From Helianthus annuus (taxonomy: Eukaryota > Streptophyta > Magnoliopsida > Asterales > Asteraceae), in NCBI RefSeq assembly GCF_002127325.2, contig NC_035438.2, forward strand, positions 89,280,385 through 89,344,384: a stretch of DNA of 64,000 nt, written 5' to 3'. Below are positions 8,941 to 20,428 of the stretch, one piece after another. Made by a program: the position numbers and the translations under genes. The stretch's first letter is position 1. Each line of letters begins with the position of its first letter. The notes under the pieces are model-generated. The model was not told the DNA's origin and did no database searches. It worked only from the letters and a program-made list of their open reading frames with translations.

Positions 8941-10953
8941 CTAAGTTTTGAGAGCCTTGAGATCAGCCTGAGTGTCTTTGAACCTAGACTCCATAGCATT
9001 TCTCAGCTCTTGAACATGTTTTTCATGTTGCTGATCTGCTACTTGTGCTTGATGATGGAGAAAAGGTTGAAAGAGATTCCAGAGCTCATTTGTAGCAGGT
9101 GCCTGTTGGAGAGCAGGTGCTTGAGGTGGAACAGCAGTGGATTGTACCTTTTGTACCTGTAACAACTGTTGGAGCATATCTTTGAGCTCTGCAACAGAGT
9201 TATCAAGTTTTTCAACACGAGCCGTCAATTTCTGGTACTTTAAATCATCACCCAATTGAATGGGATCATCTGATTTCCCACTAACAGTGGTTTTATCAGT
9301 GGTAGAGGTAGGGAGCTTACTCCAAACATTAACCACTGATGCCCCTTTTTCTTGGTACTGGTGTCTTCTTCCTTCAACACTTGACAACCTTTTGATGTTG
9401 CCAGTAGGATAAATAAATCCACTGGTGGTTGGCAGAGGTGCTATAAGAGGAATTGCCTCCAAGGAAGTCTTATTGATGTAACCACTGTCCAACTGTAAAC
9501 CAGTGGGTTCAATAGTTGTAGTGGCTGCTTCACTTGGATTACCACAAAGAGTTACTTGTAACTCAATGGGTGTAACCTCCTCAGGTTGTGTTGGTGTGTT
9601 AGCAATGAATGATACAGCAGGCTCAGTCATTTGTTGAGGTATATTCTCATTGACAGGTGATTGAGAAGGACTGAGTAATGCCTGGTTCAAATCAATTGCA
9701 TCCAACAACAGTTGTGTTTTTGGTGGAATTGAGGATGTGATGGTGGGTGTAGAAAGTGGATTTGCTCCGGGCATTGAGCTGTGGATGATGGAAACGAGTG
9801 TATCCAGAGCATCATAATGTGGTGGCCCTTTGTGTACAACCTGTTCTTTTTGTGAAGAAGCAGGAGGAGTTATGGTTATGGGTTGAGATATTTGTACCAA
9901 CTGCTGTGAGGAAGAAGCAGCAGTGGTTTCTTGTGACATTTGTGTTGTCACAGGCATTAACTCTGGTATCTCATCCTCCAGAGTTGCCGTTTTGATTGGT
10001 GTTGGGGGTTTTTGATTTTTCTTTTTGTATAGCCTTTTGGGATTGGTAGGTGTGGGTTTCAAAACAGTTGGTCTGCTGCTTTGATCACCTAGAGCAGTAG
10101 GCTCAGCAGCAGATACCTGAGGAGCAGTGGTAGCTGCTAAATTCTGCTCAGGCACCCCTGCTTGTGTTTTGCAAGGTGCTAACATTCGTGAAAAAGTTTC
10201 AGATGTTAGGTAGTTTATTACAGTTATTTCACCTTGGTTTATTAAAGCTAAATCATCCTTACTGAATTTCTTTTCAAAATGGTAACTTAAAAACCTTGGA
10301 AACAGTAAGAATGATTTGGTTTCAACATTATTAACCAAATCTTTAAAGATTTCCTAAGAATAGTTAAAATTTTCTTCTTGAAGAATTGCATATCCCAGAT
10401 TTTAAATCTTTATAGGGATCTCATTAAAAGAAGTGGTTTTGTTTGAAACACACAGTAGGAGGGTATGAAATAGGAATCTGGGTGCAGGAGGAAAATAACC
10501 TTTTTCTAAGGTTAGTTTCTTCATCATTGTGGCTTCATACCCTCGTTCAATGAAGTCAATGTGCAACTCGTTTTTAGTGAAGGAAGTTTTACTTGCCTGG
10601 TCATCGAGTTGAAAGACTTCGGAGATGGATTGTGGCGTGATTTGGACAGTTTTACCCTTTATAGAAGAGTGAATGGCGATTGCAATGTCTCCTTGTTTTT
10701 CAAGAGTTGCATTCTTCCAAAACTCCCTTTGGGTCGCCAAGTAGATTGGTGCATCGGCGGTGAGCAAAGTTTTGTACTTTGATTTTGCCATGATGTTAAT
10801 TATGGAGTCGAAAACATCTGTGGTTCCTGGTTTTGTGAGAAGATCCAGGAGATTGTGAGATTTTTTGTATGGAATTTCAGTGGAGATTGCCTTTTGAGAG
10901 GCTGTTTTCGATGATTTTGATGTGGGTTTTGCAGATGACTTCGATTTTGTCAT
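8941..10953 (-). pseudogene. E4 extra ORF, first part (conserved plant retrotransposon ORF, position of Sirevirus env-like)
   Basis: One frame runs from MTKSKSSAKPTSKSS to a stop at 8941-8943. It holds a TAA after NEIPIKI (about 10402) and a TAG about 17 codons on. The N-terminal 180 residues contain HNLLDLLTKP, a YKTLLTADAPIYLATQREFW stretch, and LCVSNKTTSFNEIP. I recognise this pattern (FL-KP, ALT-P-IY, FW, CLS-KTT-WNE) as an unnamed domain often annotated downstream of Copia RNase H in daisy-family genomes, sometimes under misleading enzyme names. A proline- and threonine-rich stretch follows, then a heptad-like segment near the C-terminus (RVEKLDNSVAELKDMLQQLL). The role is unknown; it was probably expressed from a subgenomic RNA. 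Confidence 0.75.
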
Positions 10954-11770
10954 TTTTGAAACGAATGATCGAAGGAATTTGTGAGAGATGAGAAGAAAAA
11001 CTGCTTTGAGAAGAGAATTTTTTAAGAATTCAATTCGACAGCAAAACCCTGTTTTGGTGGTGAGTGGGGAATTTTATAGGAAAGAGAATGAATGCTGACG
11101 TGGCAGCCGTTACAAAAGGTCTGACTGCTATGTACCGCCCACGTGACAACCATTGGTGAAAATGAAGGACAGTACTTTTGATGAAAGCAACTGATGAAAG
11201 CAGTGGAAAGGGGGCAGTGGATGATTTTCACTATCAGTGGATAGCATATCAGTGGATAAGACACTGCTTTTAAACAACAGAGGTTATCAAGAAATGAGAG
11301 AACAGAGGTTGCCTTTCAGCAGTGGGCAGACTTTTTGAAGTAGAGCAGACTTTTGAACAATCAATGGTTATGGCAGACTTTTAAGGATTTTAATGAAATT
11401 TTCATTTTTAGCTATTTTTAAGGATGGATTTTTGATTTTTTGAAAACATTTTGTTGCCTTTATTCATAGAAAAACAAGATGTTGCTTGTTAGTCCATGTT
11501 TAGCATCCCAATCCTAGAGACCAAGCTTTCAAAAGTGGCTGTATCAAGTGCTATTGTGAGCACATCTGCCAGCTGGTCTGTAGTTGGGACATGATGCAGA
11601 GAAATCAAACCTTTTTCATAGCAATCCCTCACAAAGTGATGTCTGATGTCGATGTGCTTTGTGGTAGAGTGGGAAACTGGATTTTTTATGATATTTTATG
11701 CTGCCTGGCTGTCCAACATGAGTGGTGTCTTTAAGGCAGTGATACCAAAATCCAGCAACTGATTTTGAAG
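10954..11770 (-). other. E4 spacer between RNase H and the extra ORF
   Basis: About 0.8 kb with no credible ORF. In element sense it begins just after the RNase H end and runs to the extra ORF start. It is rich in CAGTGG / CCACTG words, especially 11190-11340. A splice acceptor for a subgenomic RNA would be expected here, but I cannot pick one with confidence. Confidence 0.55.
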
Positions 11771-14700
11771 CTACAGGAGTTGGGCTGTACAGCTCGCAGC
11801 AGCAATGTATTCAGCCTCAGCAGTGGATGTTGAAACTGCTGCTTGCTTTTTGCTTTGCCAAGAGACTAAGCAATCACCTATAAACTGGCACCCTCCTGAA
11901 GTGGACTTCCTTGTGGTATGACATCCAGCAAAGTCACTGTCTGAAAAACCTGAAAGCTTGATATTCCCATTAGCTGGATACCAGATACCAAGTGTGGGAG
12001 CACCTTTTATGTATCTGAGAATCCTTTTTACAGCAATGAGATTAGATTTTCTGGGAGCTGATTGACTTCTTGCACAGACACATGTTGCAAACATGATGTC
12101 TGGTCTAGATGCAGTTAGGTACAATAAAGACCCAATCATGCTTCTATAAAGTGTTTGGTCAATCAGCTCATCCTTTTCATCAGACATGACCAGCTTATTT
12201 GTGGCCATGGGCGTGCTGCATGGTTTACAATCATTCATATCAAATTTGGTTAAAAGTTCTTTAGCATATTTGCTTTGATGAATGAAGGTTCCATTTTGCA
12301 ATTGCTGTACTTGGAGACCAAGAAAGCATTGCAGCTTACCCATTGCACTCATTTCAAACTCAGCTGTCATGAGTTCTCTAAACTCTTCACACATTTTGGT
12401 ACATGTGCTTCCAAAAATAATGTCATCCACATAAATTTAGACAATCATTAAATCTTTCCCTCTCCATTTAAGAAACAGTGTTTTATCAATGGTACCTCTT
12501 TTGAAACCATTTGAGAGTAGAAAGTTGGAAAGAGTTTCATACCAGGCCCTTGGTGCTTGTTTCAGGCCATACAAGGCTTTGTTTAGCCTGTAGACATGAT
12601 CAGGATAAAATGGATCCTCAAAGCCTGGAGGTTGACATACATACACCTCTTCTTGCAATGTACCATAGAGGAAAGCACTTTTGATATCCATCTGAAACAC
12701 CTTCATGTTGTGGTTGACAGCAAAGGCCAGGAACAGTCTGATAGCTTCCAATCTTGCAACAGGGGCGAATGTTTCATCATAATCAATCCCCTCTTCCTGT
12801 CTGTAACCTTGAACCACAAGCCTGGCTTTGTTCTTGACAACAATGCCCCTTTCATCTGTTTTGTTCTTGAAGACCCACTTTGTGCCAATGGGACTAACCT
12901 CTTTTGGCAGTGGTATAAGCTCCCATACTTGTTGTCTTTTAAACTGTTGGAGCTCCTCTTGCATGGCTTCTACCCAGCTGTTGTCTTTTAGTGCCTCTTG
13001 GTACTTGACTGGCTGATGGAGTGATAGAAAACCAACAAAAAGACAAATGTTTTGGGTTTGGCTTCTTGTGAGCACCCCTTCATTTATGTTGCCAATGATT
13101 TGATCAGGTGGATGAGATCTCAAGAAAATTAAGTCTCCATGGTATGGTATGATGGCATTTGTTGGTGAAGGCAGCAAATGTGTATCATCTGAGCTAACCA
13201 CTGCTGGAGACTTTGATGACCCAGCAGTGGCTTCAAAAGGTGGTGGAATGGGTGGTAATGAAGTGGACCACTACTGACTTTTATCCACTGTTTGAGGACT
13301 TTTGTCAGCAGTGTTTGAGGATGTGGAAGCAGTGGTAGATGGGCTACTTTGGTCAACAACTGTTGAGGTAGCAGTGGTTGAGCTTTGGCAGCTGTTTTGA
13401 ACAACTGGTGCTTTTCCCTTTGTGGCAGACCTTTGAGGGATGATGATTTCATACCCATAGTCTGGTGATGTATCCTCTGATGGACCTGCACTGTTAGTCT
13501 TGATAGCAGTATTTTCAAAAGTGAATTTTTCCAGATCAAACAGATCAGCAGGATTTGCTGGGATTTTCATTGATGAAAGTTCATCGAACTTTACATCCAA
13601 AGTCTCCTCCACTACCTTGGTCCGTGCATTGAACACTTTGTAGGCCTTGGCAGTGGTTGAGTATCCCAGAAAATAACCACAATCAATTTTGGCTGCAAAT
13701 TTTGAAATGGAATCTTTTAAGTTCAAAATAAAGCATGGGCAGCCAAACACCTTGAAGTATGAGATCAGTGGTTTGATTTTATACAGAATTTCATAGGCAG
13801 TCTTTTTGTGCCTGGGGTTTATTAAAACTCTGTTCTGGACATAGCAAGCAGTGTTTAGTGCCTCTGCCCAGAAAGTTAATGGCAAACCTGAATCTGCAAG
13901 CATAGTTCTGGCAGCCTCAATCAAAGTTCTGTTCTTTCTTTCAACAACCCCATTTTGCTCTGGTGTTCTAGGGATGCTGTACTGCCTTACAATCCCTTTC
14001 TTCACACAGAAGGCATCCAACTCATTATTTTTAAATTCTGTGCCATTGTCACTCTTAAAGCTTTTTACTGGAAGATCAAATTGCTTTTCAACCTGTGTCA
14101 CAAAGTCTTGCAAAATGCCTGCAGTTTCATCTTTAGAGTGCAAAAAGAAAGTCCATGTAAACCTAGAAAAGTCATCAACTATAACCAAACCATATCTTTT
14201 CTTTTTGAGGCTCATGACTTGAACTAGGCCAAACAAATCCATGTGTAGCATTTGCAAACACTGGGTTGTTTTGGACTCTTCAATGGACTTGTAAGAACTT
14301 TTATGCTGTTTTCCTTTTAAACAGGAAATGCAATGTTCAGGACATGAAAATAATTTTTATGGTAGGCCTCTCACCAAACCATTTTTTGAAATTTCTGTTA
14401 TTGTCTTAAGATTTGTGTGCCCCAGTCTTCTGTACCAAAGTTCTGTCTCTTTGTTAGAGGCAGCTGAGAACAGTCAGGCATCAGCTCTGGGACACTCTTT
14501 AGACATGTCAACAACATAAACATTGCCACTTCTTTGAGCAACAAGTTTAGTTTGACCATTTTTGATTATTGCTTCAATCTTTTTGACCATTTCTGGTCCA
14601 ACAATCCTACAACAGTCTTTTGTGAAGAATGACCCAAACCCTTTGTCACTCATTTGAGATACACTCAGAAGGTTGAATTTCAGATTGTCTATTAGATTGA

Positions 14701-14900
14701 CATTTTCAAATTTTACATTACCAGATTGCACTGTTCCAGACCCCAGAACTTTCCCTTTACTATTATTTCCAAAGGATATATCACCCCCTCCATGGATTTA
14801 AAAGTCTTTGATGAGGGCTTTACATCCTGTCATGTGCCTGGAGCCTCCACTATCTACATACCAAAGACTATCAAACCATGCAGAAGCTCCCTGCACATGA
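11771..14900 (-). pseudogene. pol: E4 pol: protease, integrase, reverse transcriptase, RNase H (single frame with stops)
   Basis: All parts lie in one frame. Protease motif WYVDSGGSRHMTG is near 14850. The GAG-pre-integrase segment NLLSVSQMSDKGF and WYRRLGHTN follow, then CISC of the integrase zinc site near 14330. The integrase core has D in HMDLFG, D in FKSDNGTEF and E in NGVVERKNRTL. RT has the Copia motifs [23 protein letters not shown] and YVDDIIFG, and RNase H ends with STAEAEYIAAASCTAQLL. In-frame stops interrupt it after IKDF (about 14800), near 14474, near 14365, near 13271, and two codons before YVDD (12435-12437). No frameshift was found inside pol; the lesions look like point changes. 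Confidence 0.92.
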
Positions 14901-14910
14901 AGTAAAAGGA

Positions 14911-16539
14911 TTAGTTCATTAAGGGCTCCAAAGCCAATAGGGCTTTGGATGGGGATTCAGCAGTGTCTGGTATGGATGTAGTGTGATGGACAGTGGTTAA
15001 GTCAGGGGTTTGGACAGTTTTAGTACTGTTTCTTGCTAACCACTGTTGAGGGTCTTGCCCAATCACCTGCTGATACCCAAAAGGATGCCTATTCACTCTG
15101 GGTTTAGAGGGCTTTTTGTAGACCTCATAAACGTGTGGAATCCTTTGGTAAGACTGTTTTTCCTTGCCTTTTCTGAACTGATTGGCAGGAGGTGCATCAG
15201 TAACCTGAACATCTCTTTTGACAGATGTTTGGTACAGCTGTTTTGTGACAGCTGTTTGAACTGGTACAAACAGTGGTTGCTTTTTGGTGAATTTGACCGA
15301 TGGTGATGCTGATGGACTCAAGGATGTTTTAGCAAGGTACTCATTCTTTTTGATATCAAAGTTTTTGAGATACATACATGCTTGAGTTTTGTGGTTTGTT
15401 TTACCACAAACAATGCAGCTTTCAGCTGAAACTATGACACTTGTTTTGTTTATATCATAAGCTTTTAAGTGGAAACAAACTTTTGTTAGATGGTTCCTTT
15501 TCTCACAGAATTCACAAAACAGGTTATCAATTTTTTCTTTCTTCTTTCTCTTTTCAGACTCCTTTGCAGTAGAGGTTTTAACCACTGCTGGGATGTCCTT
15601 AAGAGGAATGACTTTAGCTTTTGGAGCTTTAACACCATCAGTTGATGTAAAGTCCATTGGCTTGAAATTTTCAAGAATATCACACTCATCAGACCATCTT
15701 GGTTTAAATTGATGATTTTCAATCTCCTCAAAAACAGAGGGGCCCATTAAGTCAGGGGTTTTGGACAGTTTTAGTACTGTTTCTTGCTAACCACTGTTGA
15801 GGGTCTTGCCCAATCACCTGCTGATACCCAAAAGGATGCCTATTCACTTTGGGTTTAGAGGGCTTTTTGTAGACCTCATAAACGTGTGGAATCCTTTGGT
15901 AAGACTGTTTTTCCTTGCCTTTTCTGAACTGATTGGCAGGAGGTGCATCAGTAACCTGAACATCTCTTTTGACAGATGTTTGGTTCAGCTGTTTTGTGAC
16001 AGCTGTTTGAACTGGCACAAACAGTGGTTGTTTCTTTGTGAATTTGACAGATGGTGTGATGATGCTGATGAACTCAAGGATGTTTTAGCCATGTACTCAT
16101 TCTTCTTCTCATTAAAGTTTTTGAGATACACACATGCCTGAGTTTTATGGTTTGTTTTACCATAAACACTGCAACTTTCAGCTGAAGTAGTGACACTTGT
16201 TTTAGTTAAATCATAAGCTTTTAAGTGGAAGCAATCTTTTGTTAGATGGTTCCTCTTCTCACAGAATTCACAAAACAAGTTATCAATTTTTTCTTTCTTC
16301 TTCCTCTTTTCAGACTCCTTTGCAGCAGAGGTTTTGGAACTTGTTTTTTTAGCATCTTCAGCGCTTGGCACTGTAGGAACATGAGGACCAAAGATGACAG
16401 ACTTCCAACAACCTGTGCTTTGTTGAGCGAGGATGTGACCCATCCTCCTCTGCCAGATGTTGTACTCATTTCTTTTTAGCATAGGTGGTTTAAAAAGTGA
16501 ACCAATGTTGTTTTTATCGTCCTGAGATTGTGACGTCAT
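14911..16539 (-). pseudogene. gag: E4 gag, internally deleted and partly duplicated
   Basis: The start is MTSQSQDDKNNIGSLFKPP followed by NEYNIWQRRMGHILAQQS. After about 60 residues the usual UBN2 core is missing, and the text jumps to a lysine-rich stretch and a knuckle-like CEFCEKRNHLTKDCFHLK. A second copy of this C-terminal part follows in tandem (15747-14911), starting MGPSVFEEIENHQF, with CEFCEKRNHLTKVCFHLK and CIVCGKTNHKTQACMYLK. The first copy has CSVYGKTNH, so one zinc ligand is lost. The second copy ends near 14911 in a frame one base off from pol. Nucleocapsid function would need this region, and the copy is not functional. Confidence 0.82.
14999..16345 (-). repeat. Tandem duplication inside E4 gag (about 600 bp, two diverged copies)
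   Basis: Bases from about 14999 to 15600 and from about 15749 to 16345 align through most of their length, starting with AAGTCAGGGGTTT and running to the lysine-rich codons. They differ by scattered substitutions and small indels (for example, a 3-nt insertion near 16056), so the copies were not made by a very recent event. Sequence 15601-15748 occurs only once. Confidence 0.85.
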
Positions 16540-16688
16540 TCTTGTTGTTTTACAGGTACTGAGAAATCAACTTTAATGGTGATTAATCCTTACTCTGTTT
16601 TTCAACGACGAACAAACGATCAGTATCAACTGTTTTGAGCTGAACTATTTACGTCAAAATGATTGTTAAATCAAATTTGACTGTTCTA

Positions 16689-16700
16689 GCTCTGATACCA
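16689..16700 (-). other. E4 primer-binding site
   Basis: Plus strand GCTCTGATACCA, complement of TGGTATCAGAGC, two bases from the 5' LTR. It fixes the minus orientation. Confidence 0.92.
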
Positions 16701-16702
16701 AT

Positions 16703-17440
16703 TGTTGGATCTGAGTTTGATTTTGTTTGTATTTTATGTTTGTAAATAAGATGAAGATGGATGAGTGTGCAGCGGAAATTAAGATGAAAACAAACTTTGC
16801 ATACAATCAAACGAGAGTAATACTTTTATCAAACATCTTTACACAATGAACCGAAAGATTGAATTTATTTCAAACACGATTACAATGATTGATGAATGAA
16901 TGCAAACTCCCCCTCAGCCAGAGCTCAGTAGTTTGTTCGTGCAAAGAAGACGAATGATGCAAAGAGCTAATAGAACAGTACAAAGTACTGAACTATTTAT
17001 AGGCACTTGCAAACTACTGAGCATCTTAGCTGACGTCACCATGAAAGTGACATCTAACCTCTTAATAAACTCTAACCTCTGATCTATACAGACACTGCTT
17101 GTGTTAACTACTGCTAATACATTCTATTACAAAATAGACTTTAGAACAGCTGCTGCAACCTTATACTGCTGTGAACCCAGCAGCACTTGTCCGGATCAGC
17201 AGTGCTTGACTCAAGGCAGTAGATTGAATCAGCAGGACTTTAGTCTTCCATCAGATCTTTAGTTGAGCAGCAGTTATGGGTCAGCAGTTTAGCAAGATCA
17301 GCAGATAGGGGGTCATCAGTAGTTGTAATCACTTTCAAGGGGAGAGATTTGTATATCAACATCTGCTTATTCAGGATCCACTGCTCTAATCCAGCTTTGG
17401 CTTTAATTATCTGTTCCTCTGATAGGGTTCAATCCCAACA
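16703..17440 (-). repeat. E4 5' LTR (738 bp)
   Basis: Same edges as the 3' copy (TGTTGG...CCCAACA). A TATA-like box (complement of TATTTATA) lies at 16994-17001. About 20 substitutions separate it from 6201-6938 by eye, with no obvious indel. Confidence 0.95.
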
Positions 17441-18288
17441 AGTTGTCTGCAATCAAGTTGATCTAGTCACAGTTATCGGCTCAATGAGATTTGTTGTGTG
17501 AATAATGTGACAACACAACCGACCAACACATGTAATTGGTTTAAAAATTGGCCCAATCAAGTCAAAGTCCATATTAAACAGTTTAATCAGATAATAATTT
17601 GTGTGATAATGACTTGATTTTTGTCATGAGTTTTGATTAAATAAGTTGTGCGGCCCAATCAAAAATTGACCATAAAGTTTGGCCCATACAATTTTATTGA
17701 ACAATTAAGAATTGCATGTGACTGTTAACTCTTCAAAACTAATCAGCCCAATCAGACTATTTTCAAAATATCATCAGTTCAATTTTAGTCGGTTTAAGAA
17801 GGGTTTTCAGAGGGCACATTAATCATTTCAGGAACTCATCATTTGTTTCCATGTGAATTGTTATAAATTGTCGACTAGTTGAATTAATAGATTGCTTGTG
17901 AAATTTTTTTTTCAACAACAGTGTAAAGGTTCAGTTACATTTGGTTTCAAGTTGTTGATATTAATCTGTTTCAAGGATAAGCTTTTGGGTTCAAGTAAAA
18001 GGCCAAACTCATGATATAAAGTCCATCGGTTTAATAAGTTTTAGTTTCGGCCCAATACAAAGTCATTTGATTGTTGAAAATTGTGACCCATTCATATAGA
18101 TTGATTTGTTTAAACTGATCATTTGCTTGTTGTTTGCAGGTAATCCGAGGTGATTTGTCAAGCATCGGATACACGCACAAGCGAATCTTCACTTGATCTG
18201 TTGTCGCCTAATCTTTGATAGTTGTTTGATTGTGTGAATCTTTGTATTGATTGAAAATCCGTCATTGTAAATCTTTTAAATCCAAAAT
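17441..18288 (+). other. E3 leader, right of E4; no gene seen
   Basis: Continues the E3 leader after the E4 target duplication (AGTTG). AT-rich, with repeated GGCCCAATC / CCCAATCA words at irregular spacing. No ORF of note. It runs straight into the E3 gag start. Confidence 0.7.
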
Positions 18289-20428
18289 ATGGGTTCTGAG
18301 GTTTATATTGCACTGAACAAGTTTGATAATTTTACAGGTATCAAGGGAGAGTCTATAAAAGATTTGATCGAGAGATATGTCAAGTTATATTTAGAGATGG
18401 AGCGTTTGAACATTCGCAAAATGGATGAGACGTGGGTTGATAAGTTGGTGAAAGCTTTACCAATTGATGTGTGGGGAATGTATTTGTTTGCTTGGAAGAA
18501 GAGCGGTGAATTTTATAGTTTCAATTTGAGCTTGTTCGTTGAAAAGATTCAAGCTCAAGAACTGGAATTACAAAAGATTAGAAAATTGAAGACTGATTCA
18601 GGAGATAAGAATCATGAAGCAGCAACTGATGAAGTAAAAGTAAAATCTGAGGAAATTGTTCAAGAAGTAGAGGAGCAGGTTAAAGAAATTTCAGCTATCA
18701 AGACTGAGAAGAAAGCTGAAGCTGAAAGGATGACCGAAAAGTGCTTAAATTGTGAAAATCTGAAATCCGAAAATGCCAAACTCTTGAGGGTTTTAGAGAG
18801 TTTAACATTAGAAAACAAAAATTTTAAAAAATTCAGAAAATGATTTGAAAATTCAAATAAAAAATTTAGAAAATGAAAAAATAAAAATTGAAAAAGATTT
18901 TCAAAGTCAAATAAAAATTCTTGAAGATGGGAGAGATGTGTTTAGCAAAAACAACATCGAAAAGCAAAAAATGATAAATTCTCATCTTCAGAAGATTATT
19001 CAACTTGAAAAAGAAGGAGAGCAAGCTCGAAAGAAAATCAACGAGCTTGAAATGAAATTGAAAGGTTTTGTGACTTCTTCAGAGTATTTGAATATTCCAT
19101 GTCCAAAACCGATCAATTCTGTTCCAATAAGTGACGATGTCACAAACTTTGACAATGTCAAAGTTGAAGATTGCGATGAGAAATCTAATGATGAAAATAA
19201 AAAAATTAAAAAACAAAAATCGTTTTTGAAATTAAAAGAAAAATTCAAAAATACTGTTTTGCAATCTACTGAAATAGGTGAATGCTCAAAGAAAAAACCT
19301 GTTAAGAAGATTGTAGAACAAAAACAAATTGTTAAAAAGCCAAAAAATGTTCAAAACAAAAATAAAAGCTCATCAGTTCGATCATCCAATCGAAATCAAA
19401 AACCACAAAAATTGAAAAATGAAAACTAAAAAATTGTTGGTAATAAGTGGTGCAGGTCAAACCACAGTGCTCAAAAGTCAAATCCAACAATCAAGATGAG
19501 GAAAGAATATCACCAAGCCAAACAATGCTTTGATCTGAGCATTTGGTGTGAAGGTGGTACATGGTACGATAACAGAGTGTGTTACCGATGTGGTTATCAA
19601 GGACACATTGCTGTTAACTGCCAAGGTTGGAGTTATGAGACGGGAAGATGCTATAATTGTCAAATTAAAGGTCACATTGCCAGAGATTGTCCAATGAGAT
19701 CAATTGAAAGATCGAGGGCTGTATCTCAGAAAAGGGTGATAAAGTCAGTCAAAGTCAAAGAAAAGCCCAAGGAACTGAAAGTTTCAGAACAGAAAGTCAA
19801 AGAACCTAAAGTTCTAGAAAAGAAAGTGAAGCTTTCTCAAGGGCAAAAAGACAAACTACGAAAGAAGAGGAAGAAGGCCAGAGAGTATACTGAAAAGATT
19901 TTGTCCTCGGATACAACAAGTAAAACAGAGAAGAGTTCTGATAAATCGTCTTGCTCTTCAAAGAATGACAAATCAAGCAAAACGAATTCATCAGATGCAA
20001 ATCTGAGGACAGAATGGAGTGTGAAGAAAGGAAATGTTCCTGGCGATGAATTTGTTTCTTCGGAAACAAAGGAGCCACGTTCTGGCGATGATTCTGATTC
20101 GTCAACATCAGACGAGCCACAAGTTGAGCTCAAAAGTGAAAATTCAGTTCCGCCAATGGATGACACAAACTTTCCACCATTACGAACTGAAAATTTTAAA
20201 CAAAAAGTTGGTAAAGTGAAAATTTCGAACTATTCTGAAAAGAAAGAATTCAATGTCGAAAAGGCTTTTAATAACAAAGTGAAAAATATTTTTGGAAAAA
20301 TGGTTGAGGGAAAGGTAAAAGGGGTAAAAGAATTTTATGAAGCAAAAAGGAATGATCAAACCCCGAGTGAAATTGAAAAGGTCACACCCAAGGCTGGTCA
20401 GGCTTGGGTGCCTGCATTCGTTGCTTAA
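18289..20428 (+). pseudogene. gag: E3 gag (N-terminally short, two CCHC knuckles)
   Basis: Begins MGSEVYIALNKFDNFTGIKG, partway into a UBN2-type gag; about the first 130 residues usual for the family are absent. EWVDK-like text (TWVDKLVKALPIDVWG) and a long coiled-coil region (ELQKIRKL..., NLENEKIKIEKDF) follow. Two knuckles are CYRCGYQGHIAVNC and CYNCQIKGHIARDC. The tail is acidic and basic by turns and ends AGQAWVPAFVA. Lesions: a one-base shift in a run of A near 18830, and one TAA at 19427-19429. It is the only coding region of E3. The same tail, with VPPMDD and NFPPLR, is in E5. Confidence 0.85.

Larger units (their letters stand above)
6201..17440 (-). mobile_element. E4: Copia (Sirevirus-like) LTR retrotransposon with extra 3' ORFs, inserted in E3
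   Basis: 738-bp LTRs (6201-6938 and 16703-17440) are flanked by AGTTG (6196-6200 and 17441-17445). On the minus strand the order is LTR, PBS, gag, protease, integrase, RT, RNase H, an 0.8-kb spacer, a long extra ORF region, PPT and LTR. Protease-integrase-RT order defines Copia. The extra ORF after RNase H sits where Sireviruses carry their env-like gene. Coding regions hold several single-base stops and a gag deletion plus duplication, so the copy is dead. The LTRs differ at roughly 20 of 738 positions by eye, so the insertion is fairly recent. Confidence 0.95.
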
